Assembly: GCF_003602235.1 (NCBI RefSeq)
Contig: NZ_QZVS01000086.1
Location: forward strand, 62,305 to 125,708
From: Cryobacterium melibiosiphilum
Lineage (GTDB): Bacteria > Actinomycetota > Actinomycetes > Actinomycetales > Microbacteriaceae
Direction of reading: 5' to 3'
Length of the DNA stretch: 63,404 nucleotides
The notes below the pieces were generated by a model, which was given only the letters and a program-made list of their open reading frames with translations, was not told where the DNA came from and ran no database searches. Below are positions 50,529-59,051 of the stretch, piece after piece. Within the stretch, counting starts at the first letter, position 1; each line of letters begins with the position of its first letter. The translations under genes and the position numbers were made by a program.

Positions 50529-51578
50529 ATGCACGGTGAATATAAGGTTCCGGGCGGCAAACTTGTCGTCGTCGATCTCGACGTGGTCGATAACACGATC
50601 ACGAACTTCGGGCTGGCGGGGGATTTCTTCCTCGAACCCGACAGCGCGCTCGACGACATCAACGAGGCCGTGAACGGGCTCCCGGCCGACAGCGACGCCG
50701 CGAGCATCACTGCCGCCGTGCGCCGGGCGCTGCCGGTCGGGGCGAGCCTGCTCGGCTTCTCGCCGGAGGCCGTCGCCGTGGCCGTGCGCCGCTCCCTGGC
50801 CCGCGCCAGCAGCTGGCGCGACTACGACTGGCAGATCATCCACTCCAAGCCGGTGCCGCCGGTCATGCAGATGGCGCTCGACGAGGTGCTCGCGACCGAG
50901 GTCGGCGAGGGGCGCCGCCAGCCGACCCTGCGCATCTGGGAGTGGAACGAACCGGCCGTCGTGATCGGCAGCTTCCAGAGCCTCAAGAATGAGGTCGACC
51001 CCGAGAACGCCGAGAAATTCGGCTTCACCGTCGTGCGCCGCATCAGCGGCGGCGGCGCGATGTTCATGGAGGCCGGCTCCGTCATCACCTATTCCATCTA
51101 CGCGCCGACCGACCTCGTGCAGGGCATGAGCTTCGCCGACTCCTACGCCTACCTCGACGAGTGGGTCATCACCGCCCTCAAATCGCTCGGCATCGACGCC
51201 TATTATCAGCCGCTCAACGACATCACGAGCCCGAAGGGCAAGATCGGCGGCGCCGCCCAGAAACGCCTCGGCAGCGGAGCCGTGCTGCACCACGTCACCA
51301 TGAGCTACGACATGGACGGCGAGAAGATGGTGCAGGTGCTGCGCATCGGTCGCGAGAAGCTCAGCGACAAGGGCATCACGAGCGCCGCGAAGCGGGTCGA
51401 CCCGTTGCGCAGCCAGACCGGGCTCAGCCGCGCCGAGATCATCGACACGATGAAGGCGACCTTCGCCGGGCTCTACGGGGCGACCCCCGGCGACATCACC
51501 GCCGAGGAGTACGCCAAGGCGACCGAGCTGGTCGCCACCAAGTTCAGCACGGATGCCTGGCTGACGCGGGTTCCCTAA
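50529..51578 (+). CDS. lplA: lipoate-protein ligase with N-terminal accessory domain
   Basis: Lipoyl-AMP ligase/transferase (349 aa) that attaches lipoate to 2-oxoacid dehydrogenase E2 subunits. Residues 1 to about 88 resemble the lipoate-ligase accessory domain (VPGGKLVVVDLDVVDN...LAGDFFLEPDSALDDINEAV), which is C-terminal in E. coli LplA but N-terminal here. Residues about 95-349 are the catalytic BPL/LPL domain: RRISGGGAMFMEAG, the lysine in SPKGKIGGAAQKR, and VLHHVTMSYDMD. ATG 50529 has TAGGCT exactly six bases upstream (leaderless). Confidence 0.88.
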   Translation: MHGEYKVPGGKLVVVDLDVVDNTITNFGLAGDFFLEPDSALDDINEAVNGLPADSDAASITAAVRRALPVGASLLGFSPEAVAVAVRRSLARASSWRDYDWQIIHSKPVPPVMQMALDEVLATEVGEGRRQPTLRIWEWNEPAVVIGSFQSLKNEVDPENAEKFGFTVVRRISGGGAMFMEAGSVITYSIYAPTDLVQGMSFADSYAYLDEWVITALKSLGIDAYYQPLNDITSPKGKIGGAAQKRLGSGAVLHHVTMSYDMDGEKMVQVLRIGREKLSDKGITSAAKRVDPLRSQTGLSRAEIIDTMKATFAGLYGATPGDITAEEYAKATELVATKFSTDAWLTRVP

Positions 51579-51630
51579 GCCTGAACCTCAGGCAGATGGC
51601 GGGCATCCGCTCTCGATGAGTTTCGAGCGG
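51579..51630. terminator. two small hairpins between convergent lplA and GNAT genes
   Basis: GCCTGA-ACC-TCAGGC lies at 51579-51593, and CCGCTC.CGA pairs with TCGAGCGG at about 51607-51630 with one bulge. These are plausible short terminators for the two convergent genes. Confidence 0.4.
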
Positions 51631-51632
51631 GG

Positions 51633-51968
51633 TTAGCGGCCGCGGGTCAGCAGGTCCTGGTATTCGGCGTGCTGGTCGATCCAGTGCGCCACGTAGGGGC
51701 AGTCCGGCACGACAGTGAGGTCGGTGCGGGTGCGGGCGTCGTTCAGTGCCTGTTCGATCAGGATGCCGGCGAGCCCCTGATTGCGGCGGCTCGGGTCCAC
51801 CTCGGTGTGGGTGAAGTGCATGTTCTGGCCGGACACCCAGTAGTCGGCGAGTCCGACCGTCTCCCCAGTAAGGGTCAGGATGTACCGGGAGTCGTTCTCG
51901 TCGTGCCGCACGACCGCGCCGGAGGTGGTGGGCGGGGTCGTAACCGGGGTTGGTGTCGATTTTGTCAT
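51633..51968 (-). CDS. GNAT-like N-acetyltransferase (YjdJ-type)
   Basis: Small acetyltransferase-fold protein (111 aa) of the YjdJ/Acetyltransf_CG type: SRYILTLTGETVGLADYWVSGQNMHFTHTEVDPSRRNQGLAGILIEQALNDAR, with the acetyl-CoA-binding RRNQGLAG loop, and a conserved VVPDCPYVAHWIDQHAEYQDL C-terminus. The substrate is unknown. ATG 51968 is used; GTG 51974 would add two residues. Divergent from the methyltransferase gene with a 34-bp gap. Confidence 0.82.
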   Translation of the reverse strand: MTKSTPTPVTTPPTTSGAVVRHDENDSRYILTLTGETVGLADYWVSGQNMHFTHTEVDPSRRNQGLAGILIEQALNDARTRTDLTVVPDCPYVAHWIDQHAEYQDLLTRGR

Positions 51969-52002
51969 CCGCACAGACTATGCCGCCTGACAGAATGGAC
52001 GA

Positions 52003-52977
52003 ATGCCAACCGCGTGGTCACAGACAAGTCCCAGCCGGGTGATTCACGCCGACAATCTCGAGATTCTGCCCCAGCTCCCCGACTCGGCGTTCACCCTGAT
52101 CTACCTCGATCCCCCCTTTAATACCGGTCGCAGCCAAAAACGGCAGTCCACGACGTCGGTGCGGTCCGCCGGGGGAGCGAGCGCCGCCGGCACCATCACT
52201 GGGTTCAAGGGCCAGCGCTACGAGCGCATCAAGGGCGACCTGCTCGGCTACGATGACGCCTTCGAGGACTACTGGGCCTTTCTCGAGCCGCGCCTGATCG
52301 AAGCGTGGCGCCTGCTCGCCGAAGACGGCACGCTGTACCTGCATCTGGACTACCGGGAGGCGCACTACGCCAAGGTGCTGCTCGACGCCCTCTTCGGCCG
52401 GGACTGCTTTCTCAACGAGCTCATTTGGGCCTACGACTACGGCGCCAAATCGAAGAGCCGCTGGCCCACCAAGCACGACACGATCCTCGTCTACGTGAAG
52501 AACCCGCAGGCGTACTACTTCGATTCGACAACCGTCGACCGCGAGCCGTACATGGCTCCGGGGCTGGTCACGCCCGAAAAGGTGGCCAAGGGCAAGCTGC
52601 CGACGGATGTCTGGTGGCACACGATCGTCTCGCCCACCGGCAAGGAGAAGACGGGCTATCCCACCCAGAAGCCGGTCGGCATCCTTCGCCGCATCATCCA
52701 GGCCTCGAGCCGCGAAGGCGACTGGGTGCTGGACTTCTTCGCCGGCAGCGGCACGACGGGTGCCGTCGCGGCGGCCCTCGGGCGGCGATTCGTGCTGATG
52801 GACCAGAACCCCGAGGCCCTCACGGTGATGCGGGCCCGGTTCGCGCTGCTGCCCGAGGTGGAGTTCTTTCCGGCCGGGCTCGATGGCCCGGTCGAAGCCC
52901 CGGGCGGCGCCGCGGCATCCACCTCAGAAAGCGCTGGTTTCGTATCCACAGGCCCCGCAGGCAGACTGGTTTCATGA
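52003..52977 (+). CDS. orphan DNA N4-cytosine/N6-adenine methyltransferase (beta class)
   Basis: Site-specific DNA methyltransferase of the N6_N4_Mtase family (324 aa). Motif IV DPPFNTG (near residue 36) precedes motif I DFFAGSGTTG (near 249), the beta-type order used by CcrM-like enzymes. GYPTQKPVGILRRII is the motif before I. The target recognition region between about 60 and 190 gives no hint of specificity. No restriction endonuclease or specificity subunit is nearby, so it is likely an orphan epigenetic methylase. It overlaps the next gene by ATGA. CAGAAT-N6-ATG suggests a leaderless start. Confidence 0.88.
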   Translation: MPTAWSQTSPSRVIHADNLEILPQLPDSAFTLIYLDPPFNTGRSQKRQSTTSVRSAGGASAAGTITGFKGQRYERIKGDLLGYDDAFEDYWAFLEPRLIEAWRLLAEDGTLYLHLDYREAHYAKVLLDALFGRDCFLNELIWAYDYGAKSKSRWPTKHDTILVYVKNPQAYYFDSTTVDREPYMAPGLVTPEKVAKGKLPTDVWWHTIVSPTGKEKTGYPTQKPVGILRRIIQASSREGDWVLDFFAGSGTTGAVAAALGRRFVLMDQNPEALTVMRARFALLPEVEFFPAGLDGPVEAPGGAAASTSESAGFVSTGPAGRLVS

Positions 52978-53897
52978 GATTTCGCGTATTCACCGAACCC
53001 CAGCAGGGCGCGACCTACGACGACGTGCTCGCCGTCGCGCAGGCCACCGAACGCCTCGGTTTCGATGCGTTCTTCCGCAGCGACCACTACCTCGCCATGG
53101 GTGACGGCTCGGGCCTGCCCGGCCCGACGGATGCCTGGACCACGCTGGCGGGGCTGGCCCGCGAGACGACACGCATCCGCCTGGGAACGCTCGTATCCTC
53201 CGTCACCTACCGCCCGCCGGGAATCCTCGCCATCCAGATCGCCCAGGTCGACCAGATGTCCGGAGGACGAGTGGAGCTCGGGCTCGGCACCGGCTGGTTC
53301 GAGAAAGAACACCTCGCCTACGGAATCCCGTTCCCACCGAAGCGCTTCGGCATGCTCGAGGAGCAGCTCGAGGTCATCACCGGGCTGTGGAAGACGCCGC
53401 TCGGCGAGACGTACAGCTTCGCCGGGGAGCACTACACGCTGATCGAGTCCCCGGCGCTGCCCAAGCCCACGCAGGCTCGCGTGCCCGTGATCGTCGGCGG
53501 TGGCGGCGCCCGCCGCACGCCGGCGCTCGCCGCGCGCTTTGCGACCGAATTCAACCTGCCCTTCCCCGAGTTCGCCGATATTGCCGGCAAGTTCGCGGGC
53601 GTGCGGGCGGCCTGCGAGGCCATCAACCGCGACCCCGATTCGCTCGTCTACTCGACGGCGCTCGTGACGGTGGCCGGGGCGACCGAGGCCGAGTTCGCCC
53701 GCCGCGCCGCGGCGATCGGCCGCGAACCCGAGGAACTGCGCGCCCACGGCCTCGCGGGCACCCCCGCGGAGATCGTGGACCGCCTCGGAGCGCTCGCCGC
53801 CGACGGTGTCGAGGCCGTCTATCTGCAGATCATGGACCTCTCCGACCTCGACCACCTGGAGTTCCTCGCCGCCGAGGTCGTGCCCCAGCTCGCCTGA
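52974..53897 (+). CDS. LLM-class F420-dependent oxidoreductase
   Basis: Luciferase-like TIM-barrel oxidoreductase (307 aa) of the actinobacterial F420 class: RVFTEPQQGATYDDVLAVAQATERLGFDAFFRSDHYLAM, LGTLVSSVTYRPPGILAIQIAQVDQMSGGRVELGLGTGW, VPVIVGGGGARRTPALAARFATEFN, and a C-terminal GTPAEIVDRLGALAADGVEAVYLQIMD. Substrate unknown. It is translationally coupled to the methyltransferase gene, an unexpected partner. It ends before the composite class A/B repeat array. Confidence 0.88.
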   Translation: MRFRVFTEPQQGATYDDVLAVAQATERLGFDAFFRSDHYLAMGDGSGLPGPTDAWTTLAGLARETTRIRLGTLVSSVTYRPPGILAIQIAQVDQMSGGRVELGLGTGWFEKEHLAYGIPFPPKRFGMLEEQLEVITGLWKTPLGETYSFAGEHYTLIESPALPKPTQARVPVIVGGGGARRTPALAARFATEFNLPFPEFADIAGKFAGVRAACEAINRDPDSLVYSTALVTVAGATEAEFARRAAAIGREPEELRAHGLAGTPAEIVDRLGALAADGVEAVYLQIMDLSDLDHLEFLAAEVVPQLA

Positions 53898-53983
53898 CCC
53901 GCGCCGCGACATCCCGCGTGTGAGCACCTGGGCCCTCCCCTCGCGCGTGAGGCGCACCCATCGGCTCACCCACGTCAGGGCTC

Positions 53984-54313
53984 AAGGGGCCATCTCTGAC
54001 ACTTCGTGCGCGAGGTGTCACAGAATGCCCCATGACGCAGAGGGCGACGCGACCTGGCCACCCACCAAGGGGCCATCTGTGACACCTCGCTCGCGAGATG
54101 TCACAGAATGCCCCATCAAACGACAATCCCCCCGCGAAGTGTCAAAGAACGCCCCTTCAGTCCCGTCCAAGGGGCCTTCTTTGACACTTCGTGCGAGCCA
54201 AGAGGCCATCTCTGACACTTCGTGCGAGTGGGCGCAACTGGCCCCGTGGCTTTCGCGAGTGGGCGCATGTGGCCCCTTGAAGCGAGTTCACGGGGCCATA
54301 TGCGCCCACTCGC
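53984..54313. repeat. composite class A + class B intergenic palindromic array
   Basis: Class A units lie at 53984-54033 and 54067-54116 (same sense as the minus-strand copies at 19.3 kb). A long foldback 54135-54191 is made of two A half-units back to back. An A half-unit at 54200-54222 runs directly into a class B unit at 54226-54245. Further B units lie at 54257-54276 and, inverted, 54292-54311, forming a hairpin. The array occupies the 530-bp gap between convergent genes; I see no gene in 53898-54427. Confidence 0.9.
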
Positions 54314-54427
54314 GGCCGCGGAATCACCCCCTGCGTCAGTCGCGGACCGCCCACGCAGCGGGACCGCCCACATATTTGCTGCAGTTCACCGTCTGCGGAA
54401 CCGCACCCGAGCGGGTGAGCAACCCCG

Positions 54428-55507
54428 CTACGCCGAGTCCCGCACCACGAGCGCCGTCGGCAGCGACGTCACCCGCTCGACCGGCACCCCCTCGATGATC
54501 TTCACCAACACCTCCGCCATCATCGCGCCGAGCTGCGCGGCCGGCTGGTGCACCGTCGTCAGCGCCGGCGTCGCGGTGGCCCCGAAATAGTCGTCGTCGA
54601 AGCCGACGACCGCGATATCTCCGGGAATCCGCAGCCCCCGCTCGTGCAGCACCGAGAACGCGCCCGCGGCCATCTGGTCGTTCGCCGCGAACAGCGCGTC
54701 GATCGGCCCGCCCCGATCCAACAGTCGCCGCATGGCCGCCGCGCCCGACGCCGGCGAGAAGTCGCCCAGCTCAACCATCGCGTCGCTGACCCCGGCCCGG
54801 CCGAGGGCCTGCCGCCAGCCTGCGAGCCGGTCGACGCCCGGCGGCATGTCCTGCGGCCCGGCGATCGTCGCGATACGGCGCCGCCCGAGCGAGAGCAGAT
54901 GCTCGGTCGCCGTGATCGCGCCGGCCACATTGTCGACGTCGACGTAGTAGCTGCCGTTCTGCTCGGCGAGCGGCCGCCCGCCGAAGACGATCGGCAGCGC
55001 CTGGCCGAGGTGGGCATAGGAGTGATCGCCGCTGTGATGCGACACCACGATCGCCCCGTCGACGTTACCGCCGAGCAGGTAGCGCCGAGTCTTCTCGGGT
55101 CGCCCCTCCGACGAGATGAGCATGTTGAGCGTGTAGTCGGTTTCGGCCAAGAACAGGGCGATGCCCTGCACGACGGATGCGAAGAAGGGGTCCGCGAAGA
55201 CCTTGGCCGTCGATTCCGGCACGACGAGGGCAATCGCCTGGGTGCGGCGGTTCACGAGTGACCGCGCCGCCCGATTGGGCACGTAGTTCAGTTCGGCGAT
55301 CGCCGCCTGCACCGAGCGTGTGATCTCGGGGGTCACCTTGGGCGAGTCGTTCACAACCCGCGAGACGGTCGCCCGCGATACTCCGGCGAGCTCGGCGACC
55401 ATCTCGAGCGTCGGCATCCCCCGGGCAGCGCCCGAGCTCGCGCCCGTGACTGGGGCCGCGCCCGAGCCCGAAGCCGCGCCCGCTGCAGAGGACTCCGCCG
55501 CCGTCAT
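54428..55507 (-). CDS. LacI-family regulator of the beta-glucoside operon
   Basis: LacI/GalR regulator (up to 359 aa): HTH PTLEMVAELAGVSRATVSRVVNDSPKVTPEITRSVQAAIAELNYVPNRAARSL, then a sugar-binding core (IALVVPESTAKVFADPFFASVVQGI, FAANDQMAAGAFSVLHERG, VVGFDDDYFGATATPALTTV). If ATG 55507 is used there is a 30-residue Ala/Ser/Gly tail before the HTH; ATG 55417 after CGGGGG would remove it. It is the last gene of the operon, 14 bp after the GH1 gene, resembling CebR/BglR arrangements. It probably binds the repeated GAGAGCGCTCTC site at 60.4 kb. Confidence 0.87.
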   Translation of the reverse strand: MTAAESSAAGAASGSGAAPVTGASSGAARGMPTLEMVAELAGVSRATVSRVVNDSPKVTPEITRSVQAAIAELNYVPNRAARSLVNRRTQAIALVVPESTAKVFADPFFASVVQGIALFLAETDYTLNMLISSEGRPEKTRRYLLGGNVDGAIVVSHHSGDHSYAHLGQALPIVFGGRPLAEQNGSYYVDVDNVAGAITATEHLLSLGRRRIATIAGPQDMPPGVDRLAGWRQALGRAGVSDAMVELGDFSPASGAAAMRRLLDRGGPIDALFAANDQMAAGAFSVLHERGLRIPGDIAVVGFDDDYFGATATPALTTVHQPAAQLGAMMAEVLVKIIEGVPVERVTSLPTALVVRDSA

Positions 55508-55521
55508 GGCGCTACCCGCCG

Positions 55522-57009
55522 CTACCCGGCGACCGGCGCCGGCTCGCGCGCGGCCTCGATCAACCGGGCAAAGGTGAGCCCGCTGTCCTTGACCGTGCGT
55601 TCAAGCGTGTCATAGTCGACCCGCACGATGCCGAAGCGCTTGCCGTAGCCGTAGGACCACTCGAAGTTGTCGAGCAGCGACCAGACGAAGTAGCCGCGCA
55701 CGTCAGCGCCGTCGGCCATCGCCCGGGCGACGGCTGCGACGTGGTCCAGGATGTACTGCGTGCGCTCGAGGTCGTGCACCGCGCCATCCGCTGCCACGGT
55801 GTCGTCGTAGGCGGCGCCGTTCTCGGTGATGTACAGCGGCGGCAGGCGGTAGTACTCCTCGCCGAGGCGCACCAGGAGGTGGCGCAGCCCCTCGGGGTTG
55901 ACCTCCCAGTCCATGGCCGTGCGGGGCAGGCCGCGGCTGGGGAAGGTGATGTATTCGCTGCCGACAAAGGGCGACCCGACCGGGCGGCTGGCGCCGCCGG
56001 AGTGGCTGTCGGCGTCGCCGCCGTCGCTGGCGACAAGCGGATGCCCGCTCACCGAGTCGTCGTGGTAATGGTTGACACCAAGAAAGTCGATCGGGGCGCC
56101 GATCGTCGCGAGGTCGCCGGGCTGGATGAGCGCCGCCTCCCCGTTCGGCCCGGACGCCTCGGACAGTCCGAACGGCTCGAGGTCGCGCAGGGTGTCGGCC
56201 GGGTACGTGCCGCGCAGGATCGGGTCGAGGAAGATGCGGTTCGCGAGGGAGTCGAGACGGCGGGCGGCCTCGACGTCGACCGGGTCGGTCGGGTCGCGCG
56301 GCACCGCGTTGGTGAGGTTGAGGGTGATGCCCACGTGCTCCGCACCGAGGTCCCGCAGCGCGAGCACGGCCCGGCCGTGGGCGAGGTGCTGATGGTGCAC
56401 GGCGGCGATCGCTGCCCGGCCGTCCTGCCGCCCGGGGGCGTGCACGCCCGAGGCGTAGCCGAGCAGGGAGGAACAGAACGGTTCATTGAAGGTGGTCCAG
56501 TGGGTGACCCGGTCGCCGAGGGCGGCGTAGACATCCGTCGCGTAGTCCACGAACCGGGCAGCGGTGTCGCGGTTGGCCCAGCCGCCCTTCTCTTCGAGGG
56601 CCTGCGGCAGGTCCCAGTGGTAGAGGGTGAGCCAGGGCAGAATTCCGGCTTCGAGCAGCTCGTCGACGAGCCGGGAGTAGAAGTCCAGGCCCTCGGGGTT
56701 CGTGGCGCGGTCACCCGGGCGCACGCGCGCCCAGCTGGTCGAGAAGCGGTAGGAGCCGAGGCCCAGCTGCTTCATGAGCGCCACGTCGGCCGGCATGCGG
56801 TGGTAGTGGTCGTCGGCGGTCTCGAGGTTCTCATCGCCGGCAACCGCTCCGGGAACGCGGGCGAAGGCATCCCAGATGGAATCCTCCTTGCCACCCTCGT
56901 GGCCGGCGCCCTCGACCTGGGCTGCGGCGGTCGCCGAGCCCCAGATGAAGTCCTGCGGCCAGTCGAACGTCGTCAATGGAACCGGCGCGTGTCGTGAAGT
57001 GCGTGTCAT
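55522..57009 (-). CDS. bglA: GH1 beta-glucosidase
   Basis: Glycoside hydrolase family 1 retaining beta-glucosidase (495 aa), cytoplasmic, hydrolysing cellobiose or other beta-glucosides brought in by the adjacent ABC transporter. Acid/base E176 is in WTTFNEPF and nucleophile E396 in YITENGAAYDD. The N-terminal FDWPQDFIWGSATAAAQVEGA signature and C-terminal GYFVWSLLDNFEWSYGYGKRFGIV are both intact. ATG 57009 shares its A with the stop of the upstream permease gene (TGATG). Confidence 0.95.
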   Translation of the reverse strand: MTRTSRHAPVPLTTFDWPQDFIWGSATAAAQVEGAGHEGGKEDSIWDAFARVPGAVAGDENLETADDHYHRMPADVALMKQLGLGSYRFSTSWARVRPGDRATNPEGLDFYSRLVDELLEAGILPWLTLYHWDLPQALEEKGGWANRDTAARFVDYATDVYAALGDRVTHWTTFNEPFCSSLLGYASGVHAPGRQDGRAAIAAVHHQHLAHGRAVLALRDLGAEHVGITLNLTNAVPRDPTDPVDVEAARRLDSLANRIFLDPILRGTYPADTLRDLEPFGLSEASGPNGEAALIQPGDLATIGAPIDFLGVNHYHDDSVSGHPLVASDGGDADSHSGGASRPVGSPFVGSEYITFPSRGLPRTAMDWEVNPEGLRHLLVRLGEEYYRLPPLYITENGAAYDDTVAADGAVHDLERTQYILDHVAAVARAMADGADVRGYFVWSLLDNFEWSYGYGKRFGIVRVDYDTLERTVKDSGLTFARLIEAAREPAPVAG

Positions 57010-57893
57010 CAGCCTTTTACCGCTCCCTGCATGATTCCCGAGATGAGTTGTTTGCCGGCGATCAGGAAGAGCACGAGCAGCGGGATAGTTGAGAGGATAG
57101 CCCCGGTCAGCACCACCGAATAATCGACGTACCGCGCGGACTGCAATTGGCTGAGCGCCGTCTGCAGGGTCGGGTTCGACGAGTTCAGCACCAGCAGCGG
57201 CCAGAGAAAGTCTGTCCACGCCGTCATGAAGGTGAACAGCGCCAGAATCGCCATCGCGGGCCGGGCCGCCGGCAGCGCGACGTGCCAGAATGTGCCGATC
57301 ATGCTGGCCCCGTCGACCCGGGCCGCCTCGATCAGCTCGTCGGGAATCACGTCGACCAGGTACTGCCGCATGAAGAACACCCCGAACGCCGTGACCAGGG
57401 TCGGCACCACAACCGCGCCGATCTGGCCCGTCCAGCCCCATTCCCGCATGAGCATGAACAGTGGGATGATGCCCAGCTGGGTCGGGATCGCCATCGTCGC
57501 CACCAGTACGACCATCAACGCGGTGTTGCCGCGAAAGCGCAGCTTCGCGAAGGAATACCCGGCCAAGGTCGAAAAGAAGACGACCGAGACGGTGATTACG
57601 CTCGAGATGATCAGGCTGTTGCCGAGGGCGAGCCAGAACGGCACGCTGTCGAGCACCTCGCCGACGTTGATCCAGAACCGGCCGCCGGGCAGCAGCGGCG
57701 GCCAGGTGTCGCCGCGCGCTGAGCTCTCGCTCGACCCCATCACGAACGACCACCACAGCGGGTACGCGGAGCCGAGCAGAATCGCGGTCAGCAGCCCGTA
57801 GACGAGAAATCCGGGTCGGGCGTCGATGCCGACCGCTCGTGAGCGGCGGCGCGGTTGTGCCCGGCGCGGGGTTCGGGTGAGCAGCGTGCTCAT
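57009..57893 (-). CDS. carbohydrate ABC permease, MalG/CebG-like
   Basis: Inner-membrane permease (294 aa) of the MalG family with six helices. The EAA loop EAARVDGASMIGTFWHVALPAARPA contacts the ATPase. FLVYGLLTAILLGSAYPLWWSFVMGSS is the first helix region and FMTAWTDFLWPLLVL is conserved. ATG 57893 overlaps the MalF-like gene by ATGA; a longer frame to 58049 is rejected. The operon lacks its own ATPase, so a shared MsiK-type ATPase is expected, as in other actinobacteria. Confidence 0.92.
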   Translation of the reverse strand: MSTLLTRTPRRAQPRRRSRAVGIDARPGFLVYGLLTAILLGSAYPLWWSFVMGSSESSARGDTWPPLLPGGRFWINVGEVLDSVPFWLALGNSLIISSVITVSVVFFSTLAGYSFAKLRFRGNTALMVVLVATMAIPTQLGIIPLFMLMREWGWTGQIGAVVVPTLVTAFGVFFMRQYLVDVIPDELIEAARVDGASMIGTFWHVALPAARPAMAILALFTFMTAWTDFLWPLLVLNSSNPTLQTALSQLQSARYVDYSVVLTGAILSTIPLLVLFLIAGKQLISGIMQGAVKG

Positions 57894-58966
57894 GAGTGGT
57901 CCTCCATTCGGTCGGCCGGTTGCCCCTTCAGCTGCGCCAGCCGACGACGGATGCGCCGGGTCGCCCGCCGGGATTCGGCCGACGAGATGCGCCGCGCGAT
58001 GAAGAAATTCAGCGCTCCGAGCCCGACAATGATCAGGAACAACAGCCACGCGATCGCCGAGGCCTCACCGAAGTTCTGCCGAAAGAAGGCCATCTCCCAG
58101 AGGTAGAGCACGGTGGTCTGAAACTGCCGGGCCGAGCCGCCGGCCGTCACCGGGTCGAACAGGCGGGGCTCGGTGAAGATCTGCAGCCCGCCGATGGTCG
58201 AGGTGATGATCACGAAGATCAGCGTGGGGCGGATGCTCGGCACGGTCATCGAGAAGAAGCGCCGCACCGCGCCGGCCCCGTCGAGGGCCGCCGACTCGTG
58301 GATGTCCCGGGGCACGGCCTGCATGGCCGCCAGCAGGATGAGCGCGTTGTAGCCGGTCCAGCGCCAGTTCACCATGGTCGCAATCGCCAGGTGGCTCGGC
58401 AGCTGCTCGGTCTTCCACATCACCGGGTCGAGCCCGAGGGCGCCGAGCACGTTGTTGATGAGCCCGTACTGCTCGTTGAACATGTTGGTGAAGATCAGCG
58501 ACACCGCGACCGGGGTGACGATGTAGGGCAGCAGCACGCTCATGCGCCAGAAGGTCTTGCCGCGGATGTTCTGGTCGAGCACGGCCGCGATCAGTACCGC
58601 CGCGACCAGCTGCGGAATGCTCGAGAGCACGAAGATGCTGACCGTGTTGAACAGGGAGTTCCAGAAGAACCGGTCCCCGAGCACGGCGGCGAAGTTGTCG
58701 AGGCCGACAAACTCGCCCTGGCCCTGCAGCAGCCGCCAGTCGAAGAGGCTCACCACGAAGGTGTACCCGAGCGGGAACAACCCGACGAGCCCGAAGAGCA
58801 CGAAGAACGGCGCGATGTAGAGGTACGGCGAGGCCTTCACGTCGAGGCGGCTGAGCCGTTGCTTGAGCGGCGAGCGAGCGGATGGCGACGCGCGGTCCGG
58901 CGCGGCGGCATCCGTCTCTGGCTTGGTCGCCCTGGGGCGGCGGGGCCGGCTGAGCGTGACCGACAT
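57890..58966 (-). CDS. carbohydrate ABC permease, MalF/CebF-like
   Basis: Inner-membrane permease (358 aa) with the EAA-like loop ESAALDGAGAVRRFFSMTVPSIRPTLIFVII and about six helices (YLYIAPFFVLFGLVGLFPLGYTFVVSLFDWRL first). The N-terminus carries an about 45-residue charged Pro/Ala-rich cytoplasmic extension. It starts 85 bp after the binding-protein stop, with a strong hairpin between, and overlaps the MalG-like gene by 4 nt. Confidence 0.92.
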   Translation of the reverse strand: MSVTLSRPRRPRATKPETDAAAPDRASPSARSPLKQRLSRLDVKASPYLYIAPFFVLFGLVGLFPLGYTFVVSLFDWRLLQGQGEFVGLDNFAAVLGDRFFWNSLFNTVSIFVLSSIPQLVAAVLIAAVLDQNIRGKTFWRMSVLLPYIVTPVAVSLIFTNMFNEQYGLINNVLGALGLDPVMWKTEQLPSHLAIATMVNWRWTGYNALILLAAMQAVPRDIHESAALDGAGAVRRFFSMTVPSIRPTLIFVIITSTIGGLQIFTEPRLFDPVTAGGSARQFQTTVLYLWEMAFFRQNFGEASAIAWLLFLIIVGLGALNFFIARRISSAESRRATRRIRRRLAQLKGQPADRMEDHS

Positions 58967-59001
58967 GGGGTCCTTTCCGAAGGGTGAGGGCAGAGGGTCC
59001 G

Positions 59002-59024
59002 GGGGCCGGCACGCGGCCGGCCCC
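59002..59024. terminator. intercistronic hairpin between the binding-protein and permease genes
   Basis: A perfect 9-bp stem GGGGCCGGC / GCCGGCCCC with an ACGCG loop lies in the 85-bp gap after the binding-protein stop. It lacks a U-tract. It likely stabilises the binding-protein mRNA or gives partial termination before the permeases. Confidence 0.6.
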
Positions 59025-59051
59025 GGGGGAGCGGCTGACTGAATTGACGAG

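Noticed and set aside
55741..56997. Long plus-strand frame opposite the GH1 gene
   Set aside because: It is a complementary-strand shadow of bglA without domains or a ribosome-binding site.
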